NCBI GenBank assembly: GCA_964636325.1
Contig: CAZWRV010000007.1
Location: 52,779 to 116,778 of the forward strand
Direction: 5' to 3'
Source: CAZWRV01 sp964636325
GTDB taxonomy: Bacteria; Verrucomicrobiota; Lentisphaeria; Victivallales; GWF2-50-93
Length of the DNA: 64,000 bases
A model generated the notes under the pieces. The model was given only the letters and a program-made list of their open reading frames with translations. It was not told where the DNA came from and ran no database searches. Shown piece after piece: positions 1 to 8,970 of the stretch. The position numbers and the translations under genes were made by a program. Each line of letters starts with the position of its first letter. The first letter of the stretch is position 1.

Positions 1-165
1 AGTCTTTCCGGGTTCTTTCTGCCTGAGAAGATCTTTCTTCGGTTCGAAATGGTCAAAACTTTGAAAGACAGGATCCAAGAAAAAATTCTTCAAAGGGGAA
101 CCGTTTTGCAGGATCCTACTGGATGAGCTGAAAATAAGATGGGAAAGTCCTAAAATATCAGGCAT
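1..165 (-). CDS. N-terminal part of an unrecognised protein, cut by window edge
   Basis: Reading leftwards on the minus strand, an ATG at 165-163 starts one base after the TAA of the AMP-ligase gene, and the frame stays open for all 55 codons to the window edge. The close spacing suggests the next gene of the same operon, translated by coupling. The visible residues include a hydrophobic start (MPDILGLSHLIF) and a charged stretch (DHFEPKKDLLRQK), with ordinary codon use. I do not recognise a family, and too little is present to assign a role; a chance open frame of 55 codons is possible but less likely given the spacing. Confidence 0.5.
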   Translation of the reverse strand, partial: MPDILGLSHLIFSSSSRILQNGSPLKNFFLDPVFQSFDHFEPKKDLLRQKEPGKT

Positions 166-166
166 A

Positions 167-1618
167 TTAAAACTTAATTTTCAACGCAATGTTCTTAAGT
201 CCGACAATATCATTTTTCCCCGTTGCGGTCTTTGGAATCTTGTCCATGATCAAGATCCTTTTAGGGACATGAGTCTTTGCAAGCTTGGCCCTGCAAAATG
301 CCAGGATTTTTTCCTCGGTCAGGTCTTTGCCTGCCACAAAACTGTAAATCTCTTCGCCATATACCGGGTCAGGGATTGAAGATGTTGCCGCATCCGCGAC
401 ATTGGGGAACTGGCTAAGGACGGCATTTATCTCATGGGGATTGATGTTGACCCCGCCTTTTTTTATTATCTCCTTCTTCCTCCCTGTGACCGTCAGATAT
501 CCGTCATCATCAATCCTGCCCTCGTCACCTGTTAAAAACCATCCGTCAATGTAGGAGGCCTGAGTTTCTTCAGGCTGATTGAAATAGGAGCCGTATGAGG
601 ATTTTGATTTTACTGCAATATCGCCGCTTATCCCTTTTAAAACAGGATTGCCGTCATCATCAGCAATTTTGATTTCACAGGCTACAGGTATTCCGACGGA
701 TTCAGGTGCTTCAAGCTGTTTGGAGACATTTACCGTAATGAAAAGCGTCTCGGTCATACCATACTGTTGTGTGACGATGCAGGCAAAAGTGTTTTCAAAC
801 TTTTTTTTCAAGTCGGGTTCAAGCCTTGCTGTTCCGCAGATTATATGCCGGAACTTGGGAAATGGCTCCTTGAATCGTCCCGCCATCATTATCATTATCT
901 GCATCATGGAAGGAGTGAGGTGATAAATTGTTGCCTTGTATTTGTTGGCAAGGTGGACGGCATTTCCGGCGTTCATGATGTTAAGCACTCCGTTATAAAT
1001 CACAGTTGTTCCAAGGAACAGCGCCGAAAAAAAGCTGTTGTAAAGGGCATGCGCGTAGAAAAGAGGAGATGTGGAAATGAAAACGTCATCCTCGCCGATT
1101 TTTAAAATTCTTGAGAAATCTTCGATGTTCGCCCAGATGTTCGCAAGCGATAGTGGGACGCATTTCGGGATCCCTGTCGAACCTGAAGTGAAAAGGAAAA
1201 GAGCCGGAACGTCATCTGCTATATTCAGTTCAAGCCGTATGAATCCATTTTGCTGGTGAGGAATGTCGGTTTTAACATCCACTCTTTTTTCACTGTCGAA
1301 CTGGCTGTCGAGCTTATTGTCGGCGACTATCAAGCTCAACCGGACTATCTTCTTAATAATGTCAAACTTGTCATGCTTAATCTGCGGGTCGAGAATAGCT
1401 GGAACCGTATTTTTGCTCCAGCATGCGAGAATAGCTGGAATCATGTTCGCAGGGCTTTGCAGCATGATCGCCGCAATGCTCTTTTCGGGAATGAAACCGC
1501 TCAAGGCTGCCGCCCTGGCCTCAAGTTCGCGGTATGTCTGGACAGATGCATCAGAACTTATGAGGAAAGGCTTGTCTTGCTTTTCCTTTATGTTTCTTAT
1601 TATTCTGTCAGAGATCAT
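167..1618 (-). CDS. AMP-dependent acyl ligase / acyl-CoA synthetase-like enzyme
   Basis: This 483-residue protein is a member of the ANL adenylating superfamily, which activates a carboxylic acid as acyl-AMP and passes it to CoA or a carrier-protein thiol. Visible motifs are the P-loop-like TSGSTGIPK near residue 144, QQYGMTET near 285, the GWFLTGDEG hinge region near 380, and the C-terminal catalytic lysine in PKTATGKND. All core motifs are intact and the length fits a free-standing ligase. The substrate cannot be read from sequence. The ATG overlaps the stop of the ZIP transporter gene upstream by four bases (ATGA). Inference: in this surface-glycan locus it may activate an acyl group for a sugar, together with the KAS III-like gene at 19.3-20.2 kb. 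A general fatty-acid or aryl ligase is the alternative. Confidence 0.85.
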   Translation of the reverse strand: MISDRIIRNIKEKQDKPFLISSDASVQTYRELEARAAALSGFIPEKSIAAIMLQSPANMIPAILACWSKNTVPAILDPQIKHDKFDIIKKIVRLSLIVADNKLDSQFDSEKRVDVKTDIPHQQNGFIRLELNIADDVPALFLFTSGSTGIPKCVPLSLANIWANIEDFSRILKIGEDDVFISTSPLFYAHALYNSFFSALFLGTTVIYNGVLNIMNAGNAVHLANKYKATIYHLTPSMMQIMIMMAGRFKEPFPKFRHIICGTARLEPDLKKKFENTFACIVTQQYGMTETLFITVNVSKQLEAPESVGIPVACEIKIADDDGNPVLKGISGDIAVKSKSSYGSYFNQPEETQASYIDGWFLTGDEGRIDDDGYLTVTGRKKEIIKKGGVNINPHEINAVLSQFPNVADAATSSIPDPVYGEEIYSFVAGKDLTEEKILAFCRAKLAKTHVPKRILIMDKIPKTATGKNDIVGLKNIALKIKF

Positions 1619-2538
1619 AGGTTTTTTTTCATCATGATAAGGCTTAGAGCCATTACTAGCATTCCGCTCACAAGGCCGAGGAGGCTGTCGTGCCCCTTGC
1701 CATAGGCTCTGCTGGTGGGAAGTAGTTCGTCGAGGCTGATATAGACCATGATTCCGGCCACGCCTCCGAATAGGAATCCCATTATGCTTGATGGAACCGC
1801 CATGGTTCCTCCGCCGGCGAACAACACGATTGACATGAAAGCTATCCCGGCTCCCACGGTTTCTGCCAGACCGCTGAGCAGTGAATAGATGAAAGCTTTC
1901 TTTCGGTTGCCGGTGGCGTAGAAGATCGGAACCGAAACGCTTATGCCTTCAGGAATGTTGTGCAGGGCGATGGCGAATGCGATGGCGATTCCAAGAGCCG
2001 GATCCTGGAGCGCGGAGAGGAAAGTGACCAGACCTTCCGGGAAATTGTGTATTGTGATCGCCATGGCGGTGAACAATCCCATGCGCATAAGCTTTCTGCG
2101 GTGGACAGCGTGGTCGTGGACGCCATGTTCCGGATCGAGATGATGTTCGCTTGCTATGGTTCCGAAATCAGGGATCGGAGCCGATGGATTGTGCAGAGGG
2201 GCGGTTTCCTCTTCGGAATGAGTCTCGTGAGGGTTTTCAGCCGCAGGTATGAAACTGTCGACTAGGCCGATCAGGAGCATGCCTCCGAAGAATGAGGCTG
2301 CGTTGATCCAACTCCCCCAACGTGCTCCATATGTGATTGTGAGGGCGTCGAGCCCCTTGTAGAAAATCTCCACGAACGAAACGTAGAGCATGACGCCTGC
2401 TGAAAAACCGGTCGCGATGGACAGGAACCTAAAGTTCGTCCTGCTGGCGGTAAACGCGATGATGCTTCCTATGCCGGTTGCGAGGCCGGCGAGAAGAGTC
2501 AGTCCAAAAGCAATCCAGATGTTGTTCAGATCTTCCAT
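1615..2538 (-). CDS. zupT: ZIP-family divalent metal transporter (ZupT-like)
   Basis: The 307-residue protein is an integral membrane metal-uptake carrier of the ZIP family (zinc, possibly iron or manganese). It has the two signature segments HNFPEG and HNIPEG in consecutive membrane helices near residues 164 and 194, where the family binds metal in the membrane, and a histidine-rich cytoplasmic loop (HETHSEE, SEHHLDPEHGVHDH) around residues 105-145. Length and the roughly eight hydrophobic segments fit ZupT. The start ATG lies 13 bases inside the upstream cyclase gene and the stop overlaps the ligase start, so it is part of the same transcription unit. No Zur-like operator was evident. The metal specificity is inferred from the family only. 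Confidence 0.88.
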   Translation of the reverse strand: MEDLNNIWIAFGLTLLAGLATGIGSIIAFTASRTNFRFLSIATGFSAGVMLYVSFVEIFYKGLDALTITYGARWGSWINAASFFGGMLLIGLVDSFIPAAENPHETHSEEETAPLHNPSAPIPDFGTIASEHHLDPEHGVHDHAVHRRKLMRMGLFTAMAITIHNFPEGLVTFLSALQDPALGIAIAFAIALHNIPEGISVSVPIFYATGNRKKAFIYSLLSGLAETVGAGIAFMSIVLFAGGGTMAVPSSIMGFLFGGVAGIMVYISLDELLPTSRAYGKGHDSLLGLVSGMLVMALSLIMMKKNL

Positions 2539-3185
2539 CCTGCGGCGCGTATTGGGGATCCGTCGAATCCCTTGAGCCTGAGGGGAAGGGCCATGAAGAA
2601 TATCCTGCCATCTCCGAGTTCGGCAAGGTTGTTGAGATATTCGATCAGGATGACATTGTTCTTGAAGAAAAGCTTGTGGAGAGGGGAATCCTCCTCGTCT
2701 GCGGCCTTGTACGCGGGATCCGGGGAGGGGAAGTCCATCCCTAGGAGCCTGATACCCCTTTCAATGATGAACTCGGCCGCCTTCCGCGATATCCGGGGCC
2801 AGTTCTTGAAATATTGTTCCGTCTTCCAGAACCTGCTCCAGTCAGTCCTAATTATGAGTTTTTCGGCCTTTGTCTCCTTCATTTTCCCTGCGATATCGTC
2901 ATATTCAATGGTTGATTGAGGTGGCAGTGGACCGAAATTGACGAGCAACGCCTCGCCTGCCACCCTTTCCAGCGGAATCTCGTCTATAGTCATCCCGCCT
3001 GGAATGAAATGACGGAAGGCATCTATGTGAGTTCCGCAGTGGGAGCCTATCGTGATCTTCCGTATCTCCCTTCCTCCGTCTGGGATGGTGCATGTCTCTT
3101 CGCAGTCGAACCTGACATGCCTTCGCGTCGGGAAATACGACATTTCCTTTTCGATCGGAAATGATAGGTCGGCTATTTTGGCCAT
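2526..3185 (-). CDS. Cyclase-family hydrolase (kynurenine formamidase-like fold)
   Basis: A 219-residue member of the metal-dependent cyclase family (Pfam Cyclase), which includes kynurenine formamidase and isatin hydrolase. The diagnostic metal-binding signature GSHCGTHIDAFRHF is seen near residues 47-60, and the family's second region RLLGMDFPSPD lies near 145. It probably hydrolyses an amide or cyclic substrate using a divalent cation in the cytoplasm; no signal peptide is visible. It overlaps the ZIP gene by 13 bases and follows the aldolase gene by 12 bases. No tryptophan-degradation partners (kynureninase, tryptophan dioxygenase) are nearby, so a kynurenine role is not supported; a role in processing an intermediate of the glycan side chain is possible. 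Confidence 0.8.
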   Translation of the reverse strand: MAKIADLSFPIEKEMSYFPTRRHVRFDCEETCTIPDGGREIRKITIGSHCGTHIDAFRHFIPGGMTIDEIPLERVAGEALLVNFGPLPPQSTIEYDDIAGKMKETKAEKLIIRTDWSRFWKTEQYFKNWPRISRKAAEFIIERGIRLLGMDFPSPDPAYKAADEEDSPLHKLFFKNNVILIEYLNNLAELGDGRIFFMALPLRLKGFDGSPIRAAGWKI

Positions 3186-3197
3186 TGTTCCTCCGTG

Positions 3198-4256
3198 TTA
3201 TTTCTGCTCGTTGACGTAATAGCGTTCGAGATGGTATTTTGAGAAGAAAAGCTTCTTTTCGACGGGCTTGAGGCTCTTCGCGACCTTTTCGACGAGTTCC
3301 CTGGGGGCATTTACCTGATCCACCTTGCAGAGCTCAATGATCAGTTCACGCGGATCAACATGGTATTTGTTGGAGAACTCCCGTATGAGTGGCATGTAGC
3401 TGGAATGGAAGAGGGCGTAACCGGAGACCAGGTCGATCGGGTTGAGGCCCATTTGGATAAGTATCGGCTGAACGGTGTCGAAGCCGAGATCAAGAATTTT
3501 GAACAAGTCTATCCCATGTCTGTAGCCTGTTCTATCTAGTATCATTAACATCTGCTCGGTCGATGCGTTCCCGGCGCTTCTTCCAAGGCCTTGAAGGGAT
3601 GTGTCCACGAATTTGACTCCGTTCTTGACTGCGGACAGAGAATTAGACACCGCCAGGCCCAGGTTGTTGTGCCCGTGGTATCCGATGTCGATCTGGGCAT
3701 TGTCCTGAATTGCCTTAATGTAGCTTACGAGTTCGTCCGGAAGCATGCCTCCCGCTGAATCGACGATATAGATCATGTCGACGCCGTAAGACTTTGATAT
3801 TTCCACTTTCTTGGCCAGTTCCTTTGGCGCCAATGCGTAGGATTTCATGTAGTTAGCGCAGACGAATATCCCGTGTTTCTTCGCCTTCTCGATGAATGGC
3901 CTACTTTGCTCGACTTCGGTGACGTTTGTGCCCACTCGGACAAACTTCATTCCCAGGGAGACAGCCATGTCAAGATCTTCGAGTTCTGCGAATCCCGGGA
4001 TGCAGAACATCCCGATCTTGGCCCTTTTAACCGAAGGTATCGCCGCATTCAGATATTCCTCGTCGGTCGCAGCGGCAGCGTATTCGCCCCCCTTCCTGTA
4101 GGCGCCCAGTCCAAGTCCGTGCCCGACCTCGACGAATTCAAGGCCCGCATCGTCCAGCCTTTCCGCCAGATATGAGGTCTCGGCGGTGGAAAACTGGAAG
4201 CGGTTCACATAGCTGCCGTCGCGAAGCGTAGTATCGAGTATGGTTACATCCTTCAT
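3198..4256 (-). CDS. HMGL-like aldolase (4-hydroxy-2-oxovalerate aldolase type)
   Basis: The 352-residue protein belongs to the DRE-TIM metallolyase family, which cleaves or forms carbon-carbon bonds with a divalent cation. The opening ILDTTLRDGSYVN (residues 5-17) holds the DRE-type catalytic triad region, and GYHGHNNLGLA near 197 carries the metal-binding HxHN motif; SLQGLGRSAGN near 220 is also typical of MhpE-like aldolases. The usual partner, acylating acetaldehyde dehydrogenase, is not adjacent, so the classical aromatic-degradation role is unlikely. Homologues of this type occur in polysaccharide loci where they are thought to make unusual keto-acid building blocks; that role here is inference. 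It overlaps the DUF4910 gene upstream by four bases (ATGA). Confidence 0.85.
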   Translation of the reverse strand: MKDVTILDTTLRDGSYVNRFQFSTAETSYLAERLDDAGLEFVEVGHGLGLGAYRKGGEYAAAATDEEYLNAAIPSVKRAKIGMFCIPGFAELEDLDMAVSLGMKFVRVGTNVTEVEQSRPFIEKAKKHGIFVCANYMKSYALAPKELAKKVEISKSYGVDMIYIVDSAGGMLPDELVSYIKAIQDNAQIDIGYHGHNNLGLAVSNSLSAVKNGVKFVDTSLQGLGRSAGNASTEQMLMILDRTGYRHGIDLFKILDLGFDTVQPILIQMGLNPIDLVSGYALFHSSYMPLIREFSNKYHVDPRELIIELCKVDQVNAPRELVEKVAKSLKPVEKKLFFSKYHLERYYVNEQK

Positions 4257-5530
4257 CCGAACCTTCTCCTTTTGAGCAGTTTCTTTCCTTCCAGCATACG
4301 GGCGGTTTCTGCTATCTCGGTTATGCAGAAGCCGGTTTTTTCTGCGATGTCGATGAGCGAATGGTCCCCGTCCGAAAAATTCAAAACGGAAAGAGTCTTT
4401 TTTATGTAGTTCTTGGGATCCATTTTAGCGCCCAGCGTCTCATAGAGGCCGTATCTTGAAAGGAATGGCTCGCAGAACGGCTTGGTGTTGAAATATGTGA
4501 AATCGGCTTCGAGACCCTCCACTATTTTTGAATAGACCTCAAATGAGCCTTCGAGCGCCTCCGAAGTCACGTGCTTCAGGTTGTCAGCAGAGCTGTGGTA
4601 TTGTGGCAGGCCATAGAAGGATCTCATTAGCGAACCGACAGGGAGCTTGAAGCCTGGTGACGAATATTGACGCTCGTCGCTTCCCGGCAGGAAAAAATCA
4701 TGGACTTTATGCTTGTGGCCAGAGTGCTTAAGTATGTTCTCCACTATCCTGTCCAAAGGATGGCGGCCTTGCCTGGTCCTCTTGTAGTTGAACGGCCCTG
4801 CATCGCCGACACATGTCACAACCATTCCGCAGTAGGTGTTCTTCCTAACCCTTTTCTCGTTTTTCGACAAGTAGGCTATTGCTCCAATGGTTTCAGGGAT
4901 GAATAGAAAACGATAGCTGTAGTGGTTGTTCCTGCGGTTCTTAAGATATTCGTAAAGCTTTGCAGTCAGGACCACTCCGGACAAAGAATCGTTGGCCAAG
5001 GAAGGATGGCATAGATATGACGAGAAGAAAATTTCTTCCTTTGACCTGCCGGGTACATAGGCTTCGGCAGCAGTCAGCGAACCCGGCTTGAGCTCAGATC
5101 TGATTTGTGCATGGTACATCCCCTTTTTGAGTCCGAGCATCTGCTTGTGGCTCATGCAGAAGCCCCAGCGCCTTTCATAGTAGCTGGTCCGGTAGGGGAT
5201 CACTTCGGGACGCGAAGGGTCGGTGTGGATATGCTCTTTCAACTCCTCAAGTGGCAGTTTTTTATCGACCGGCACGCTGTAGCCGAGCACGTGGAGGTTG
5301 CTTTCCTTGAAGTCTACCACTGGACGGCCGCGCTCGTCCTTGATCCAGGCCGAGGTGACATTCCATTCGTCCGGAATCGTCCAATCATAGCATTGCATCC
5401 CCGAAGGATATTCGTAAACCTTCAGGGGGATATGTTTCCCGATTATTTCAATAGTGTCTCTTACGCCGTTTCCAGTAATGCTCCGGCATATAGGGAAAAG
5501 TTCCTTGAGCATGTCATACATGTGGATCAT
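4253..5530 (-). CDS. DUF4910 aminopeptidase-like protein with winged-helix tail
   Basis: This 425-residue protein resembles the DUF4910/DUF2172 family found in polysaccharide and nonulosonic-acid loci. It has an aminopeptidase-like zinc-hydrolase core with SYLCHPSLANDSLSG near residue 170 and DERQYSSPG near 285, plus an inserted domain after CYDWTIPDEW near 44, and a C-terminal winged-helix-like segment (SLIDIAEKTGFCITEIAETA). The HP..AND pattern resembles zinc-ligand positions of M28-type peptidases. Its biochemical role is not established; a deacylase or amidase acting on a sugar nucleotide or glycan is plausible. ATG at 5530 has only a weak ribosome site; an alternative ATG lies three codons inside. 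It is flanked by a methyltransferase and the aldolase. Confidence 0.82.
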   Translation of the reverse strand: MIHMYDMLKELFPICRSITGNGVRDTIEIIGKHIPLKVYEYPSGMQCYDWTIPDEWNVTSAWIKDERGRPVVDFKESNLHVLGYSVPVDKKLPLEELKEHIHTDPSRPEVIPYRTSYYERRWGFCMSHKQMLGLKKGMYHAQIRSELKPGSLTAAEAYVPGRSKEEIFFSSYLCHPSLANDSLSGVVLTAKLYEYLKNRRNNHYSYRFLFIPETIGAIAYLSKNEKRVRKNTYCGMVVTCVGDAGPFNYKRTRQGRHPLDRIVENILKHSGHKHKVHDFFLPGSDERQYSSPGFKLPVGSLMRSFYGLPQYHSSADNLKHVTSEALEGSFEVYSKIVEGLEADFTYFNTKPFCEPFLSRYGLYETLGAKMDPKNYIKKTLSVLNFSDGDHSLIDIAEKTGFCITEIAETARMLEGKKLLKRRRFG

Positions 5531-5550
5531 AAAATGTTTCTCGGCAATTT

Positions 5551-6705
5551 TTAAAAATAGTCCAGTATTATCGAATCTTCATTTGTGAATTTACGCCCGG
5601 TCTTGTCAGATATCCAGTTTTTTATCTCGTCGGCGTAGAAAGGAGCGTTCAGGACTAAATATGAGGCCTTGCCGATTTCCTTCAGCTTCTCGGACGGCAG
5701 GGATACTTGAGTGTCCTTGAAATAGTCCTTCTTCCTGATGTCGGAATCGACGACGAATGCGGTCTCAGGAAGCTTGAATCCGTCGAGGAGCCTCATGCAG
5801 TTCCAGTTTGCCGACCAGATAATCGAAGATTTGCCTGATTCTGCCATCTCCCTGATCCTCTTTCTGGCGGCGTCGATTTTTCTGGAAAGATTTTTCATTG
5901 TCTCAACGCCTTCGAGCATCGCCTCACGGCTTATTATATATTCGTCATTGTTTTTTCCAGCCTTGGCAAGTGCTCGCCGGCTTTTCCTGAAGACCGAAAC
6001 GAAGCCGAAGGGGCGGCTGCACCGCCTCCTGCTGAATTCAACGAGCTCCAGCCCGCAGAGCCCGGCAGCTGTGGAAAGCGTATATGGGGAGAAATGATTC
6101 ACATGTTCGCATAGGTAAAGGCCTGCAGGATCTCTAGCGTAGATCGTAAGGTCCGGCACTTCAGCTATAAGGACCCCCGAATCCGACATGGCCTTTGCAC
6201 AAGCCCTGATAAGCCGCTTGATATCCGGAACATGCTCGAACACGAAGTATGCCGCGACTACGTCGGCAAATTTTCTAGGAATCTCGTCGGCGTCCTTGTA
6301 TGAGCTATTACAGTTCTGGTTTATTTCCATGGTGGAGATTTTGCCGGTAACTTTCTTCAGCTCCGACATGAATTCAGGACAGTTGTTGCTGCCGATCTCG
6401 AGATATGTGGTATTTCTGCGCTTGATACAGTATTTTTTTATAAGTGCTATTCTCTTTTCAATCGAATAGTCTGGCCTTTGCCCTGCGAAGAGTTCAAAGG
6501 AGTCCGCATAGTGGGATTCCAGGCTCTTCTGAGTCGGCGAGGGGGAGACGAAGGCGAATCCGCAGTTCCGGCAGATCACGTTCCTCACCTTCCACTGTGT
6601 AATGTCGTTCCTGGTTCGGGACTTGATTGAATATTTCCAAATCTCCTCGAGATCCCTGCCTCCACAGAGGTCGCAATTCCTGTCTTCGTATTTGATGATT
6701 CTCAT
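5551..6705 (-). CDS. Zinc-ribbon SAM methyltransferase (sugar C-methyltransferase type)
   Basis: A 384-residue class I S-adenosylmethionine methyltransferase with the three-part layout of nucleotide-sugar C-methyltransferases. The N-terminal zinc-binding part shows CDLCGG (residues 11-16) and CRNCGF (46-51). The central Rossmann domain carries YLEIGSNNCPEF near 100 and a fast-loop VAAYFVFEHVPD near 150. The C-terminal domain (from about 270) includes IIWSANWNCMRLL and ends near the stop. Such enzymes methylate carbon 3 of deoxysugars in branched-sugar pathways; here the exact sugar is unknown. The motif 1 sequence EIGSNN is slightly divergent from ExGxG but still typical for this subfamily. 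It lies 10 bases from the glycosyltransferase-like gene and 20 from the DUF4910 gene. Confidence 0.82.
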   Translation of the reverse strand: MRIIKYEDRNCDLCGGRDLEEIWKYSIKSRTRNDITQWKVRNVICRNCGFAFVSPSPTQKSLESHYADSFELFAGQRPDYSIEKRIALIKKYCIKRRNTTYLEIGSNNCPEFMSELKKVTGKISTMEINQNCNSSYKDADEIPRKFADVVAAYFVFEHVPDIKRLIRACAKAMSDSGVLIAEVPDLTIYARDPAGLYLCEHVNHFSPYTLSTAAGLCGLELVEFSRRRCSRPFGFVSVFRKSRRALAKAGKNNDEYIISREAMLEGVETMKNLSRKIDAARKRIREMAESGKSSIIWSANWNCMRLLDGFKLPETAFVVDSDIRKKDYFKDTQVSLPSEKLKEIGKASYLVLNAPFYADEIKNWISDKTGRKFTNEDSIILDYF

Positions 6706-6715
6706 CCGATCCCTT

Positions 6716-8302
6716 TCAAAATGCGAATTTCTCTACTATTTCGTAGTTTAAAAGTTCAGGAGAAGCCTTTACCGCCCCAGTCAAGTCTCCGCAGGAATAT
6801 TTGATTGTTCCCGTGGAAGCTTCAGTGTCGGCCTTTACGAGCGCGCATCTTTTTTCGAGGAGCGGCCTGACCTCACGGTGCCAGCGGATATGCGGATGAT
6901 CCATGAGAACGACCGGAAGATCGGTCATCAACGTGAATCCGAAAGTGGTAGAAAAAGGCTTGGTAAACAGAACACAGTCGCAATTACGATAGCTGTCTTC
7001 GAACCTTCCCCGTGAAATCTCGTCGGCCCGGCCTTCAAAAATCCCTGCGGCCTCGCTTTCCGTATCAGGATGAATCTTGTAAATCAGGTAATAGCCCGCG
7101 GCCTTCAAATCTCTGATAACTCTTAATTCCAAATGCAACAGGCTCATCGTGTTCATAAAATTGAGGTAGGAGGAATTAAAATAGTCCATCGGGTGGCCGA
7201 TTAGTGCGATCTTTCTTATTTCACCCCTTCCACCTCCTCGTAAGCTGTCGAATATCGGCTTGTATATTGAGCTCTTATATGTTGAAATCTCAAAATCGCC
7301 ATGGTATCCTTCACGATAGTCCCGCCTGGCGTCCTCGAGAAGCCTCTTTTCACCGTTGGACGCGACCATGAACCTGTCGAGGACTTCAAGCGCTCCGTTG
7401 ATGATGTCGCCGGGGTTGTATGCGTAAGGGTATATGTTCCCGTGGGAAAAGCCGGTGACATGGCCTCCCAGAATCCTCCAGGCCGAAGCCATAATCCTGT
7501 TGTAGATGTTTCCGACAGGCGTTACCAGCAGCTCGCCCCGGTGCCAGGAAGATATCTTGTGCAATGTCGCATGAAGCGCTGCGATAGTCTTGAGGTAGTT
7601 TGCAAGGAAGCTCTGTTCAAATTTATCGTCTAGAAGCCCCGAAGCCTCGGGAATCAGCCTTCTCAGCGAATTGAAGAAGACCCCCGTCTTGATTTCCATG
7701 TTTGCCTGATGTTCATCCCTGACCGTGTTCAGCGGATCAAAGAGCTCATGCAGGACCGGCCTCACCGATACGGGCTCCGTACCGTTTTCCTCGATGAATT
7801 TCCGCACTTCCTTTTGATTGCGGTCTCCGGCGATGAGATACTTGCATGCGCATTTCCCAGGGAAAAGCGCATCTATCGGGCCGAAGAAGCCCCAGTTGGA
7901 GCGGACTGTCCGACATTGCTCTTTCCAGTAGTCCTTGAAGCCAAGGCTGAACTCGGCCTTGTCGAAGCAAATGGCTCCGCGGATTCTGGATATTTTATCG
8001 TCAATGGCTTCAAGTTTTGATCCGCCTGAGGTTTCATGCATTTTCCCCTTCAGCTTTTCCAGGCATAGGCAGTTGTATATGTACTGCGAAATGTAGGGGA
8101 TATTCTTGTAGTTGACCAAGCCCGCATAATAAACGTGCTCGTCCGAATCCTTGACCGAGAACGCGTCCAGATACGAACTGAAGACAAGCTTGTAGATCCT
8201 TTGGTATTCTCCACAGAAGATGTTAGGTCTGCCTTCGTCAAGCCACCTGTCGGTTCCATAAGCCCTGACGCCTGAAAGATCAAAAGGGAATAATTTATCC
8301 AT
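6716..8302 (-). CDS. Putative surface-glycan glycosyltransferase-like protein (GT-B type)
   Basis: The 528-residue protein has no signal peptide or membrane segment. I do not recognise a precise family, but the C-terminal half resembles polysaccharide or CDP-glycerol-type transferases: ALIGHPMDYF near 385, YKIHPDTESEA near 425, and a nucleotide-binding-like stretch FTKPFSTTFGFTLMTDLPV near 465-485, followed by a histidine-containing loop MDHPHIRWHRE. The N-terminal half (residues 1-260) is unlike anything I can name. Flanking methyltransferases and the downstream DUF4910 gene argue for assembly or modification of a glycan. Catalysis is inferred from context and fold-like features only. The 19-base intergenic repeat at 8322-8340 lies just upstream of the start. 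Confidence 0.6.
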   Translation of the reverse strand: MDKLFPFDLSGVRAYGTDRWLDEGRPNIFCGEYQRIYKLVFSSYLDAFSVKDSDEHVYYAGLVNYKNIPYISQYIYNCLCLEKLKGKMHETSGGSKLEAIDDKISRIRGAICFDKAEFSLGFKDYWKEQCRTVRSNWGFFGPIDALFPGKCACKYLIAGDRNQKEVRKFIEENGTEPVSVRPVLHELFDPLNTVRDEHQANMEIKTGVFFNSLRRLIPEASGLLDDKFEQSFLANYLKTIAALHATLHKISSWHRGELLVTPVGNIYNRIMASAWRILGGHVTGFSHGNIYPYAYNPGDIINGALEVLDRFMVASNGEKRLLEDARRDYREGYHGDFEISTYKSSIYKPIFDSLRGGGRGEIRKIALIGHPMDYFNSSYLNFMNTMSLLHLELRVIRDLKAAGYYLIYKIHPDTESEAAGIFEGRADEISRGRFEDSYRNCDCVLFTKPFSTTFGFTLMTDLPVVLMDHPHIRWHREVRPLLEKRCALVKADTEASTGTIKYSCGDLTGAVKASPELLNYEIVEKFAF

Positions 8303-8321
8303 GGATAAAATTTAAGGGGCA

Positions 8322-8340
8322 GCCACAAAAGGCGCAAAAA
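8322..8340 (-). repeat. 19-bp dispersed repeat, copy 1
   Basis: On the minus strand this reads TTTTTGCGCCTTTTGTGGC and is identical to a copy on the plus strand at 29985-30003. Both copies are intergenic. Such short sequences are common intergenic repeats in some bacterial genomes; function unknown. Confidence 0.6.
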
Positions 8341-8353
8341 TCACTTAATCCTT

Positions 8354-8968
8354 TCAAGGTCTTTTTGGCGGATCAGGATGGCGGTAGATGAAGAGCGAAA
8401 ACTCGTAAAGCGGATAATTATGTCTCAAAGTGACCCATCTGGACAACTTCATCGCCATGGAAAAGGCTTGTTCCGGGGCATAGTGGAAATCCTTATCCAA
8501 CTCATAGTCGACATATTTTGACAAGAAGTTCAGAGCAAGCCCTTCGTTGCACATTGCAAACATCGCCGCAACCATGGACTCAAGGTATTCTAAATGGTTC
8601 GGCTGCTTGTAGTTCAAGACGCCGGAGGCGAAGACATAGTCATATTTCTCAGTAGAAGGCTCTTCAAGGATGTTTCTTACCTCGAACGATACGCCAGGAA
8701 ACTGCTTTTTCGCCTCGCCAATCAAAGTAGGACAGATGTCAATTCCATGATATCGGATGTTTCCGAACCTTTCTTTGAGGTAAGGATAGATGTCGCCGAA
8801 TCCACAGCCTACATCGCAGACGGATTTCCCAGATAGGTCTGCGATATCGGCCAGGATTTTAAAACGCAGGATCTGAGTAGCGACACTGCCCCAGCCGAGC
8901 GTCTTGTAGCTGTAGCCGTGCTCCTTGAAACGCCCTTCGTAATGTTTGTAAAGCTTATCAGAGTCCAT
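8354..8968 (-). CDS. Class I SAM-dependent methyltransferase
   Basis: A compact 204-residue methyltransferase with a complete Rossmann SAM-binding site: KSVCDVGCGFGDIYPYL near residues 47-62 (motif I, DVGCGFG), an acidic second-strand end in YHGIDICPTLI near 78, and FASGVLNYKQP near 114 as motif IV/post-motif. It probably methylates a small molecule or sugar intermediate. No membrane segment or signal peptide is seen. It lies only two bases from the SOD gene upstream (ATG at 8968, SOD stop at 8971), so the two are probably co-transcribed, and it precedes the glycosyltransferase-like gene. The acceptor cannot be predicted. Confidence 0.8.
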   Translation of the reverse strand: MDSDKLYKHYEGRFKEHGYSYKTLGWGSVATQILRFKILADIADLSGKSVCDVGCGFGDIYPYLKERFGNIRYHGIDICPTLIGEAKKQFPGVSFEVRNILEEPSTEKYDYVFASGVLNYKQPNHLEYLESMVAAMFAMCNEGLALNFLSKYVDYELDKDFHYAPEQAFSMAMKLSRWVTLRHNYPLYEFSLFIYRHPDPPKRP

Positions 8969-8970
8969 AG